Position numbers and translations under genes: made by a program. A DNA stretch of 64,000 bases from Stichopus chloronotus (taxonomy: Eukaryota; Echinodermata; Holothuroidea; Aspidochirotida; Stichopodidae). The stretch covers positions 19,135,358-19,199,357 of the forward strand of contig SFZH01000008.1 of NCBI GenBank assembly GCA_021234535.1, given 5' to 3'. The notes beneath the pieces were generated by a model that saw only the letters and a list, made by a program, of their open reading frames with translations, had not been told where the DNA came from and searched no databases. Positions 45,909-56,162 of this stretch are shown here, piece after piece (position 1 is the stretch's first letter; every line of letters starts with the position of its first letter).

Positions 45909-48900
45909 AGCATTCTATAGATACGGGAGATTCCCCACCCGTGCGCCAGAGACCCAGGAGACTTCCAATGCAGAAGAGGGATGAGGTGGAGACTCAAATC
46001 GAAAAACTGCTACAGAAAGGCATAGTGGAACCTTCGATCAGCCCTTGGGCCTCCCCCATTGTACTTGTCCGGAAAAAGGATGGATCGAGCCGTCTGTGCG
46101 TGGATTATAGGAAGCTTAATGCTAGCACTATCAAGGACGCATACCCCATACCACGCATCGACGACAACATCGACGCACTGTCAGGATCAAAGTGGTTCAG
46201 CACCCTCGACCTCGCTAGTGGCTACTGGCAGGTATCAATGGACCCTAAGGACAAGGAAAACACCGCTTTCGTAACTCAGAGCGGGCTTTATGAGTTTACA
46301 GTTATGCCATTCGGACTCTGCAATGCGCCCGCGACATTCGAGCGGTTAATGGAACGAGTATTGATGGGACTGCAGTGGAACATAGCGGTCATCTATCTAG
46401 ACGATATAATCGTATTCGGGAAAACTTTTGAAGAGCATACGGAGAGGCTAGGAATGGTGCTCGATCGGCTCCGTGATGCGGGCCTTAAGCTAAAGCCTAG
46501 AAAATGCAGTCTCTTCCAGGAGGAAGTCAGCTTTCTAGGTCATATAGTATCAGCAGAAGGAGTGCGACCAGACCCCGGAAAGGCGGACTGTGTGAGGAGT
46601 TGGCCCCGCCCACTCACCACCACGGATGTACGGAGTTTTGTGGGACTCGCTTCGTATTACCGCAAGTTCATCCAGGGATTCGCCGACATCGCCAAGCCTC
46701 TATACAAATTAACGGAAGGAAGGGGCACCAAGGAAGTAGTAAAGTGGAACGAAGATTGCGAACAGGCCTTCGCAACCTTGAAGGAAAAGCTAACAACCGC
46801 ACCTATATTGTGCTACCCTAATCCCGAGGGACGGTTCATACTTGATACGGATGCAAGTAATGTAGGCATTGGATCTGTACTCTCACAAGAACAAGATGGA
46901 GTCGAAAAAATCATTGCGTATGCAAGCAGGACCCTTAGTAAACAGGAGCGAAACTATTGCGTAACCAGGCGAGAATTATTGGCTGTTGTGACGTATGTCA
47001 GGCACTTCAAGCACTACCTTTACGGACAACGCTTCTTGTTGCGTACGGACCATGGATCCCTTCGCTGGCTTTGTAATTTTAAGGACCCGGAAGGACAGAC
47101 GGCCAGATGGTTGCAAGTTCTCGGGACTTACGACTTCGAAATTGAGCACCGACCTGGAACAAAACATGGAAATGCTGACGCCCTCTCTCGACTACCCTGT
47201 CGACAGTGCGGCGTGAACAATGAGCACAGTAATGACGTCACGTTTACAGAAGAGGAGCAATTCTTTCTCAAGGACTCCACAAAGTCGAAGTCGGAAACTG
47301 AGGCTTACGCTGAGGACAGCAACGTTGCTACTGGATCGCAGCGGGAACCTGTTTTTTCATTAACATTACATCACCGAGACCACGTGATTGAGGAAAATCC
47401 AGAGAGTATGAGAAAGGAACAGATGGCCGACGAGACTCTCGGTCGACTACTACGCTGGATTGAGGAGAGTAAAACTAGACCAAACTGGGACATCGTATCA
47501 GCGTACGGTGCGGATGTAAAATTCTTCTGGAGTCGCTGGGATCAATTGGAGGAAGTTAAAGGGGTCCTCTACCTTAGGTGGGAGACAGACGACCCCATGG
47601 GAAATCAACGGAAATTTCTGGTCCCGAAGGCATTGAAAGGGAAAGTCCTAGAACAGTTGCATAACGTCCCTACGGCTGGACACCTTGGGATGACTAAGAC
47701 GTGGTCTAGGGCGAAAAAGGCGAGCGTCTACTGGAGGGGGATGCGACGCGACGTAAGGGCGCATTGCAAAACATGCGTCCCTTGCCAAGCAAAGAAATCA
47801 CCCGGGAAAAGGACAAGAGCCCCAATGGAGACTTACGTGGTAGGGTTACCCATGGAGAGGGTTGAAATTGATGTCGCTGGACCCTTTCCGGTAACTAACA
47901 GAGGAAACAGGTTTATCCTTGTGATAACTGATTGTTTCACAAAGTGGACGGAAGCGTACGCATTACCGGACCACACAGCACGGACTGTGGCCACAACATT
48001 AGTGGAAGACTTTGTTTGTAGATTTGGAGTTCCTTGTGAACTACATTCGGACCAAGGAAGGGATTTCGAATCTAACGTTTTCCAGGAAGTCTGTAAACTT
48101 CTCGGAATCAGGAAAACTAGGACAACGGCATTTCGTCCTCAATCGGATGGACAAGTGGAACGCTTTAACAGGACAATGGAGTCTATGTTAAGCATGTTTG
48201 TGGATGAGACTCAAAGGGATTGGGACGAATGGCTACCATATGTAACTATGGCGTACAGGGCCAGCGAACATGATTCGACCGGGCTATCACCCAACATTAT
48301 GATGCTCGGTCGGGAACTATTCATGCCCCTCGATATTATTTTTGGAACCCCACCCCAGACTCAGGATGAATGCACCCAGTTGGATGAAACTGCCTATGCA
48401 ACAACGTTGAAGGAAAAAATGGCTAGGACTTTCGAGATTGCTAGGCAGCAACTCGGAAAGTCTGTTGTCCGTCAGAAACGGAACTACGACCGAAAGAGTA
48501 GTGAATGTTACTTCCAGCCTGGACAGGGAGTGTGGCTCTTTAACCCAACGAGAAAGTTGAAGAGGTCGCCTAAGCTGCAGAAACCATGGGACGGTCCCTG
48601 GATTGTGACGTCACGAATAAGTGACGTCATCTACAGGATTCAGAAGGGATCGAAATCTAAAAGTAGAGTAGTACACGTTGACCGTTTGAAACCTTTTCTA
48701 GGTAAACTGGACCACTGGAATTCTCAATCAGAAAAGACCGCAAACTCTCTGTCAACCCATACCACTGACAGAGTCAGACCGATCTCTAGGGAGGCTAAAT
48801 CACCGGACACAAGCGTAACTAGCGAGGATAACAGGGACATGATTCTTCCTGGAGGTTACCGCACAACAAAGGGGAGACTGTGTAAACCACCGGAGAGGCT

Positions 48901-48916
48901 GGTATTAGACAATTAA
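45833..48916 (+). CDS. Pol polyprotein: reverse transcriptase, RNase H, integrase
   Basis: Open for 1027 codons from 45833 (a GTG; the frame is already open a little upstream, so this is not a real start). RT shows FSTLDLASGYWQV and the YLDD catalytic box at residues 188-191. RNase H starts at LDTDASNVGIGSVLSQ. Integrase has an HHCC finger (HNVPTAGHLGM ... CKTCVPCQ) and a D,D35E triad at 680, 740 and 776, then a GPY/F-like C-terminal module (KPWDGPWIVTS). No chromodomain was seen. The frame is -1 relative to gag-protease. Confidence 0.93.
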   Translation: MEELLKRYHCVFAKSDDEFGRTNLVKHSIDTGDSPPVRQRPRRLPMQKRDEVETQIEKLLQKGIVEPSISPWASPIVLVRKKDGSSRLCVDYRKLNASTIKDAYPIPRIDDNIDALSGSKWFSTLDLASGYWQVSMDPKDKENTAFVTQSGLYEFTVMPFGLCNAPATFERLMERVLMGLQWNIAVIYLDDIIVFGKTFEEHTERLGMVLDRLRDAGLKLKPRKCSLFQEEVSFLGHIVSAEGVRPDPGKADCVRSWPRPLTTTDVRSFVGLASYYRKFIQGFADIAKPLYKLTEGRGTKEVVKWNEDCEQAFATLKEKLTTAPILCYPNPEGRFILDTDASNVGIGSVLSQEQDGVEKIIAYASRTLSKQERNYCVTRRELLAVVTYVRHFKHYLYGQRFLLRTDHGSLRWLCNFKDPEGQTARWLQVLGTYDFEIEHRPGTKHGNADALSRLPCRQCGVNNEHSNDVTFTEEEQFFLKDSTKSKSETEAYAEDSNVATGSQREPVFSLTLHHRDHVIEENPESMRKEQMADETLGRLLRWIEESKTRPNWDIVSAYGADVKFFWSRWDQLEEVKGVLYLRWETDDPMGNQRKFLVPKALKGKVLEQLHNVPTAGHLGMTKTWSRAKKASVYWRGMRRDVRAHCKTCVPCQAKKSPGKRTRAPMETYVVGLPMERVEIDVAGPFPVTNRGNRFILVITDCFTKWTEAYALPDHTARTVATTLVEDFVCRFGVPCELHSDQGRDFESNVFQEVCKLLGIRKTRTTAFRPQSDGQVERFNRTMESMLSMFVDETQRDWDEWLPYVTMAYRASEHDSTGLSPNIMMLGRELFMPLDIIFGTPPQTQDECTQLDETAYATTLKEKMARTFEIARQQLGKSVVRQKRNYDRKSSECYFQPGQGVWLFNPTRKLKRSPKLQKPWDGPWIVTSRISDVIYRIQKGSKSKSRVVHVDRLKPFLGKLDHWNSQSEKTANSLSTHTTDRVRPISREAKSPDTSVTSEDNRDMILPGGYRTTKGRLCKPPERLVLDN

Positions 48917-49161
48917 TGAAGTTTTCAAGGCGACAGTTACCCCTCGAAAAAGGAGAGAAAATGATTAATGTGTCCCTGAAGTTGTAAAATTACTCAGAAA
49001 AAAAAAAAGAAAAAAAAAAAAAAAGAAGGATGATGAAGTTACGAGGGAGTAGAAACTAAGTTGGATAGCTCTCTTGCGTGACTCCTCACAAGCAACCTGT
49101 CATACCTGTCGCAAAGAATAAAAGTTAAAAAGAGTTAGATATACTATAATTAGGGACAAAA
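48917..49161 (+). other. Spacer between pol and ORF3, with A-rich tract
   Basis: Contains an almost pure A tract at about 48999-49026, then AAGAAGGATGATG. It may serve as a leader for ORF3 translation or mark an old junction. Confidence 0.6.
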
Positions 49162-49737
49162 ATGGAGACGCATTCTGAAGATCAGAAAATGGGTTTCTCT
49201 TGTACGAAATGTAAAAGTGTTTGCAGAACCAAGGTAGAACTGGAAAGGCACAAAAGCCGCTTACACGCTTCTGTGCAATTTTCGTGCGGAAAGTCAGGGT
49301 GCCCCAAAAAATTCGCTAAACGAAGATATCTGCGGGACCACCAACGGAGGATGCACCCAACTTTCACATTAAAACCGGATTTGGAACAAGGAAACTCTCA
49401 TTCAGAAGCCCTGGAAAGAACCTGGGAAACGAGGAAGGCTCCCCCTACCCCCACCACAACGGACTGCTCTGACAACGAGGAGACAGAGCTGAGTTCTACT
49501 GAAACAGTTGACTTAAAGGAGCAGCAACAACAAGAAAAATATGGGGCTCGGTATGTTGCGATGGAGGCAGGAACCGTCTTCAACATGTGGGGGGATCAGT
49601 GGAAGGTACTGCGGACCAGTGGATTGCTGTGCTACCGTGTCACAACAGCTCCCCAACTTACCTCTACAGGAACCATGACAGAGGACCTGAAACTGACGGT
49701 TAACCTCTCCGAGGTGTTACGAGATGCTCACCAATAG
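49162..49737 (+). CDS. ORF3: two-finger C2H2 zinc-finger protein in the env position
   Basis: 191 codons with a good start context (AAAATGG). Finger 1 is CTKCKSVCRTKVELERHKSR then LH (C-X2-C-X12-H-X4-H), about residues 14-35. Finger 2 is C-X4-C-X12-H-X4-H at about 42-66, including CGKSGCPKKF and HQRRMH. The middle is rich in Thr, Ser, Glu and Gln. The C-terminal part (YVAMEAGTVFNMWGDQWKVL to the end) is not recognised. It lies between pol and the 3' LTR, where some retroelements carry env. There is no signal peptide or membrane segment, so it is not envelope-like. It could act on nucleic acid, but the function is unknown. Confidence 0.8.
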   Translation: METHSEDQKMGFSCTKCKSVCRTKVELERHKSRLHASVQFSCGKSGCPKKFAKRRYLRDHQRRMHPTFTLKPDLEQGNSHSEALERTWETRKAPPTPTTTDCSDNEETELSSTETVDLKEQQQQEKYGARYVAMEAGTVFNMWGDQWKVLRTSGLLCYRVTTAPQLTSTGTMTEDLKLTVNLSEVLRDAHQ

Positions 49738-49816
49738 GCGTTGCTTCCCAACATTTCCTAGGATTTGAAATCAACAGACAGACCAACCAAAGAAGAAAAA
49801 AAAAATCTTGTTGTTG

Positions 49817-50040
49817 TGGACACTAATTTATGCAATTTGTGAACACTGCATGTATTTGTTTATCTCTTGGACACTAAGAAATCATCTCGGGGACAGTAAT
49901 TTTCTGCTGGACACTATCTTTAACTCATTATGGACACTTCTTTTCTCAGATACATGTTTTATTTTCGTAATGGAATGTGTTCATGGTTTACGTTGTTTAC
50001 CCTTATTTTCGTATGGGAACAGTATTTTTCATGGACACAG
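49817..50040 (+). repeat. Recurrent TGGACACT motifs in the 3' non-coding part of the element
   Basis: TGGACACTAA (49818), TGGACACTAAG (49869), GGGACAGTAA (49889), TGGACACTAT (49909), TGGACACTT (49932) and TGGACACAG (50034) occur between ORF3 and the 3' LTR, at irregular spacing of 20-100 bases. Confidence 0.7.
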
Positions 50041-50477
50041 AGTGAGTACTCAGTCCAACTTTCAATCATCTTTTGCGTATAGTTTGGGTGAATCAAAGCT
50101 TTAATGTTGATCTCGTATGGTAATGTGTTGAAAAGGCACATTCTTTTGTTTTAAGTAGTGCAGTAGTGGTTAATTCATTTCCTAGTGTAGACTGCAGTTA
50201 CTGCCAACGGTCGGATAAATCGTTCCGATTGTAAAAGACCAAAACTTGGGTTAATTACCGTGGTTTGACTTGATTTCCAAATTGTTGAAGTAGTATGATT
50301 ATGCTTATATAATGAAGTTATGTTATTTTCTAAATGTTAGAATACATGAGATAGTCTACTATCACAGGTGCGTTGACTTGTGGTAGTCTGTTCGCTTGTG
50401 TATGTAGCCGTTGCAAGTGCCTATATTTAAGAAAATGTACTTTTTCATGCTGTTAACACAGGGACGTGTTAATTCTT

Positions 50478-50486
50478 GGGAAGGGG
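50478..50486 (+). other. Polypurine tract
   Basis: GGGAAGGGG, three bases before the 3' LTR. This is the usual plus-strand primer site. Confidence 0.75.
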
Positions 50487-50489
50487 CTG

Positions 50490-51193
50490 TGTAAAATGCC
50501 GTTCGTAGAATAGACATCGTATTAAACCCTTATGTATATTCATTATGCTAGTATGTAGAACGATCGGTGAAATCGTAAAGTCTTGCTTTTATTAAGTTCA
50601 TACGTACGAGTGAGCCCTACAGACGTGAGACCCGTCCATACGTGCTCGTACGAGCGTGCGGATGGTCGTACGTGCGTGTTTCGGGGCGTACGTACGTACG
50701 TGCGTGCGCGCCTCCGTCCATACGTACGTGCGTGCGTGCGTACGTACGTAAGTACGTACGTACGTACATACGTGCGTGCGTGGAGTCGAGACATACCTAC
50801 GTACGTGAGCTGCGTGTTAGTTCTGTCGTTGCCTTGTGATGTTTACTAGTCGACTATCAGTTTCGTTGTGATTTGCCTGTATTGTTAATTAGTTGGCCAC
50901 GCCCACTAGTAGGGAGTGATACCCAATAAGGTCACTTGCATTTCACAGACAACCCCCCTGTAGCCAATAGGAATAGGGTATGGATTATTTTGTTTGTTAT
51001 TTCGTATTATTTACTTGTTTATTTGGTATAAATACCAGTGTATTCTTGCCATTTTGTGTGTCTTATTCTACCCTGGATGTGATAATATATCGCACCGCCA
51101 ATCTGAAACTCATGTTGTGTCTTATTTCCAAGAGTTAAGTTCTGGCCTTAACAACGGATTTCCCATCACTTTCACCCGCCTCGGCACGCTACA
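50490..51193 (+). repeat. 3' LTR (704 bp)
   Basis: Same length as the 5' LTR and identical except for two transitions (50736 and 51070). Ends CACGCTACA followed by the CTAT duplication. Confidence 0.95.
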
Positions 51194-51197
51194 CTAT

Positions 51198-54100
51198 GTA
51201 TTCAATGCAACAGAGACATGTACAGTGATTGATGGAGCTGTCTGTCATGCTTTGTAAATGCAGATAAGGGCAGTTCAGGATTCAAGCGAAATAGGGCATT
51301 TGCCAACATGTCATACAAAGAAAGTAGCTTAAGTCATTATTTAGACTGTTCAGGCTCATCATGAAACATGTACAAAAGGTTTTCTTCTCAGACATTACGC
51401 ATAAGATGGGTTATGGAAGATGCATCCTTTGAATTTTTGAAACTTTAGGTGAGCAAAGTACTCTTGAGTAACAAATGACTGAATTTCTACCTGTCTTGTA
51501 AGAAATTTCTTGAAATGAGGACAATATGCTTCCCTATTTTGAATAATCAATCTGTGTTCACAAATATTGGTTCCAAAAAGATGTTTCATCTGTAAAATAA
51601 ATGCCTTGTTTCCCTTTAATGGTATTTTAATAGCATTACAATGATATGTCAAAGGTGTTCAAAAATGAACTGCATTACACTAACAGCTAACAAGCTGGTA
51701 TCGAAGTTCACTCCCGGAAACTGGCTAACCCTGCATATAGGAAGCTTCACAGATGTAAGAGTCATACATAGGAGCCATAATTAAAAAATTAAGCCAAAGT
51801 GGTTCAGTTTTCAACCAGCTCAGAAGGTTAAATGAAGACTGCAACACAAACTCTATGAGCATATGTCTTGATTAAATTCCATTAAGCTTTCCTTCTAAGC
51901 ATGAGTGTTTCAATCCAATTTGCATTCAATATTGCCAATGCTGTGGTGTACAGAGACCGATCTGGGAGCCATTACATTGCGATTAGTGTGAACTGATTTA
52001 ATAAGTAAAGTCTTGGTGAATCAGCACTTTTTTCTAGGTTTATATTTATATATTTGTGTATCATTAGTTCTATTTTTCAATGTTCGTATCATAGCAGCTG
52101 TCAACCTACTTTGATCATCAAAGCGGTGAATAAGATGTATATAGCAAGAACAAATAAAAAGTATGCAGTAATTAAGACAGCATTTTGTTTTTGTTGATTA
52201 TTTTATTCTAATTATTTCTCCATTGAATCATGATGCATTTTTTTTTCTATTTACAAGCAAATAGCTAATTCACAATAAATGCACAACTGACGAACAATAA
52301 ATCATTGTACCGGGAACAGCGATTCTCCATCCACGATTAAAAGTACATTTGTTTACGCAAAGGCTATAAACTGGACATAGGAATATAATTCATATTTGTT
52401 CCTTTTTTGTTTTTCCTCAATTAGGCTTGCATTTGGATAAATATAACGGTCAAAAGCAGTTAAAATCTTAATAAAGCATTCCTTTGATTGCATGTAGCAT
52501 TTGCCTCCTGTGATACAAAACCAGAGATATTGCTGAAGATTTCCACTGGCCAAAGTTAAAAAAAAATTAAAACTCTGAGTAAGCATGCTTGGTCACTTAC
52601 ATTTGCTTGTATGACTTTTTAGGTCAGCAACTTCAAAACTCGATTTAGTGTGAACATTACAAGACAAAAACATTTTTTTTTCCAGGAATTTCCAGCTTTT
52701 CCTCGGAATCAGTAGTCACTTGCGTTTCTGTAATAGCATTCAAAGATACACTGACACTGTCAACAAATTTTTCAGTTCCCTCTCAGTACTTTTTGAAATG
52801 GCACATACAAGTCATTTCTATCTTTTCATATCCTTCCACTCACATTTGATAGAGACTGAAAGAAGGCATTTTCTTGTCGCTGTGACTCAAAGTATGCACG
52901 TTGAGAAAAAAGTGTACCAAGGACACATCCTGAAGGCTGCCTTCAAAGGCAGACTTTTAAGCTTCAAAATCACTTTCAAACTGAAAATATTTTCTGACAG
53001 TTGCCTTAAATGGTCAATTGACTTGTTGCCAGTCACTGATACCTTCAGTCTAATAATACTTTTGTGACTGCATCCTCGTCAGCAGCTGGGCAGTTTCTGA
53101 ATGCTTTTGTCTCTGGTTCACATTACAACCTTAATTGTAGACCTTTATAATAATTTCACATTTTAAACAAATACTTTTCCTTCCTGTTTATCAACTTATT
53201 TCATACTATATGCATATCATGCAAACAAGGTGATGATGAAATTAATATTTAATAAGCATAATGGCTTTCACATGCTGTTAATACAGCTAACACCCACACA
53301 CGAAAAATGTGATATAAGGAGTATTAATATACCCTCACCTGCCAAGATAGCAATAAAATTCACCTAAAATCACTTAATAGTTTTGATTGAATCAAGACAT
53401 ACAAATGACTCACAAATTTCAGCAAAGAACAGAACTAGATGGAGTCAAATCCACCTTGTGCCTTGGCAAAACTGAAACTTCTATGACCACATTTAAGTGA
53501 AACTTTCAATGGACCATTTCTTCCGAGTGTGACTCTTACAACAAATGGGTAGACTGCTTAGAGGGTATAAACAGACACAAAAATATTGTACCAGACTTGC
53601 AAAGTAACAAACCTGAAGCTTTTACACGATTGGGTAGAAATCAAACCGTGGAAATGAGAAACATTTTTGTATGTAGCAAAGGGGTAAAGGCTTCAATGTA
53701 ATTTCTGTGATCTGCTCAAACTACCAACCAAGTTGATTAATGAATGCCATGTTCGCTGTAAAACAATGATCAGGTAGTTGAATAATTCACACTGAAATTC
53801 GTAGAATCAATTTTCGTAATTATCTGATGCAGGCTGCTTTAACTTACAGACTCATCTCATATACCGCCATCTCTGATAAAACAGAACGATACATCATACA
53901 AACAAAAGAGGGAATCAAGAAGAAAAAAATTAAATGAAAGCATCAAGGGTAAACATATTGCAATAAGTAAAAATAGCAAGAATTTGACGTTGCTTTATGA
54001 GAAGCTACGACATTTGACCCACTTATCTGAGCCCAAGTGTCTGAACTAGGTGTTGCTTATCTCGGATGTGTAGCCCAGTTTGATAAAATATGAAATCCAT

Positions 54101-56065
54101 TGCCTGAAATTTAATTCTACAACTTTGCTACATTTTTAAAGAATACTTTGCAGTTACACGGATTAACCTTTCCTCCATGCAGTAAGACAGCTAAGCCCAT
54201 AGATGTATGGGCAGGTTACGACAAACCCACTTTGCTTTCAGCTTTTGTTTGCAGCACTAGTGAAAAGTTCACGGAACCCACGATATATGTATTTTCTTAA
54301 TAATACCTGCTTACATCACGACAACACCATAAGCAATACATTTTTATGTACATTTTTGTTTATCTACATTATCTCTTTAATACACAGAATGTTTCTAGCC
54401 TTTAAAATTATCCTTTATAATTAGCACGAAGTTTGCTCCTCTGATTTTCTCCATGGTTCTTTAATACCTGCATGAATAAAAAGACTTACACTAAATATAC
54501 ATCTTCAACAACATTAGACACTGGATACATGGTACATAGCAGCAATACTACTCCTCATTAGGTTAACAAAATATATATGTTCATATAATATTGTCTCTAT
54601 TTAGATGGCTTTATCAGGAAAAATAAAACTTCACAAGAACAAACAAAAACAAAGATGGACTGCTATTGCACCAGAAATATGTGACTAAAAAAAGCAAACA
54701 TTACTACGTGAGGAAAAATTGCACAGCTATTCATGAAACACACTTTTGCACACATTTAAATTTACATTCATTTGCATAAGGGAAGAGGTAATATTCTGTT
54801 CTATTCTTTCTAGAAACAAAGTAGCGACAAGAAACAAGTAAAAGAATGGTTGGTAAATCTTTCAAGAGACCGCCACTTCGCCACTTGTGTTGAGAAATGT
54901 TCTCCATGAAATCCATCGTGAGAGATGACAAGACAAGAATGTCACGGGAAAAAAAAACCCAACAAGCAAAGAGAAAGTCTCTTCATTTCCATGATTCAAC
55001 AGTTAATTGCATCCTCAGGCATCGTTGGTTCCAACCGGTTGCAAAAACACTCCTGAGTTTCCATCCAAAGCAAACACAAGTCGTCTGACATTAGAGAAAC
55101 TTGTTTTAGAACAATCCACATGCCCACACTGGATACATCCATGTATGAGTGCAGTTTTGCATCAAACACGATTTTTTCCACAATTCCCAGCTTTTCGACA
55201 AACGGTTACATTTGACTGGCTTGAAACCAAAATCGCTCAGCTGTCTTAAAATTTGCTTGCATCCAGACTATGAAAACATTAACTACACGATGCATGTTTA
55301 ATGCAGAGTATTTTAAATCTTAAGAAACGATGCCTTTCCAGTTTTTAGCAGATGTTTCTATTATCTAGCTGTTGTTATCTTACATTAGCTGGCTTTAAAC
55401 TTTTGAAGAAAAACCTTCCCTTGCTCTCTGATGACAAAGGAATCAAACATATCCACTTCACCATGGCAACAGATTCCTTACATTTATGTTCCCTTTTGTT
55501 TGTCTTCACCCAGAAAACAGTCAAAAATGTTTCAATAGGTATAAGGATATGTTTTAACAATGGCAGTTTCAGAATAATTGCAAACAAAATTCTTTTCCAT
55601 ATCTTGATTACGAACAAGTTCTTTGCATGGAAGATTGACCTGAATTTCCCTACATACACACAATTTTGCCAAATTCTAAAAGCGCTGCAGACATGTAAGC
55701 ACCAAAAAATGTGTTGGCTTGCTGATCATTTTCTACATACAGTACTTGACAAAATTAACTTAATGTGGCTTAAGACGAGTTCTTGGTCTAAAATCAAAAC
55801 ACAGCCATTCCTGACTTTTCTTTCAGGCTTTTCCAGAACCTCACTGAAAGGATACCTCCAAGGAAATTCCAGCATTGAGAACATGATGCAACACAAAACA
55901 TATTGGTGGAAGGTACCACTGAGTATCTTCTGTGCTACTGGTGCTACATGAACCCCAGCTGGGTCAATACTTCTTGCAACTGCTGTGAAGAATGTTGCGC
56001 CAGACGCCTTGTGATTGTCTATACAATGTATACTCTCTGCAAGTGCAACTTTTCTTTCGATTGAT
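51198..56065. other. Intergenic/3' region between DFFA and the kinesin gene
   Basis: AT-rich, with no recognisable domain on either strand. Probably includes the kinesin 3' UTR on the minus strand and possibly part of the original DFFA 3' region. AATAAA hexamers on the plus strand occur near 51597 and 52155. A 199-codon plus-strand open frame at 55352-55951 has no recognised domain. Confidence 0.4.
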
Positions 56066-56162
56066 TCACATGTGATAAACATTCCCCCATCTCTGCAAAA
56101 TATTTAAAAATTCTATATCCATTTCAGTTCTTGATCCTCTGGCTTGTGACGAGCTTGTAGAC
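56066..56162 (-). CDS. Candidate last exon of the kinesin gene
   Basis: Acceptor TTTTTGGTTAG at the right phase. It continues the PH domain's ...IR with [15 protein letters not shown] and 16 more residues before TGA at 56066-56068. KIF1 proteins end soon after this point with a short basic/serine tail (human RSKLSRRR-like), so length fits but sequence identity is weak. Confidence 0.35.

Larger units (their letters stand above)
42421..51193 (+). mobile_element. Nearly intact Ty3/Gypsy LTR retrotransposon (8773 bp)
   Basis: Two 704-bp LTRs with TG...CA ends (42421-43124 and 50490-51193) flank gag-protease, pol and a third ORF. The LTRs differ at only two positions (42667 A against 50736 G; 43001 G against 51070 A), so insertion was recent. 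The order protease, RT, RNase H, integrase is the Ty3/Gypsy order. A polypurine tract precedes the 3' LTR and a candidate primer-binding site follows the 5' LTR. One frame break separates gag-protease from pol. No env-like ORF with a signal or membrane segment is present. Confidence 0.95.

Noticed and set aside
45263..45997. 244-codon minus-strand frame at the gag/pol junction
   Set aside because: Antisense to protease and pol coding sequence, with no similarity of its own.
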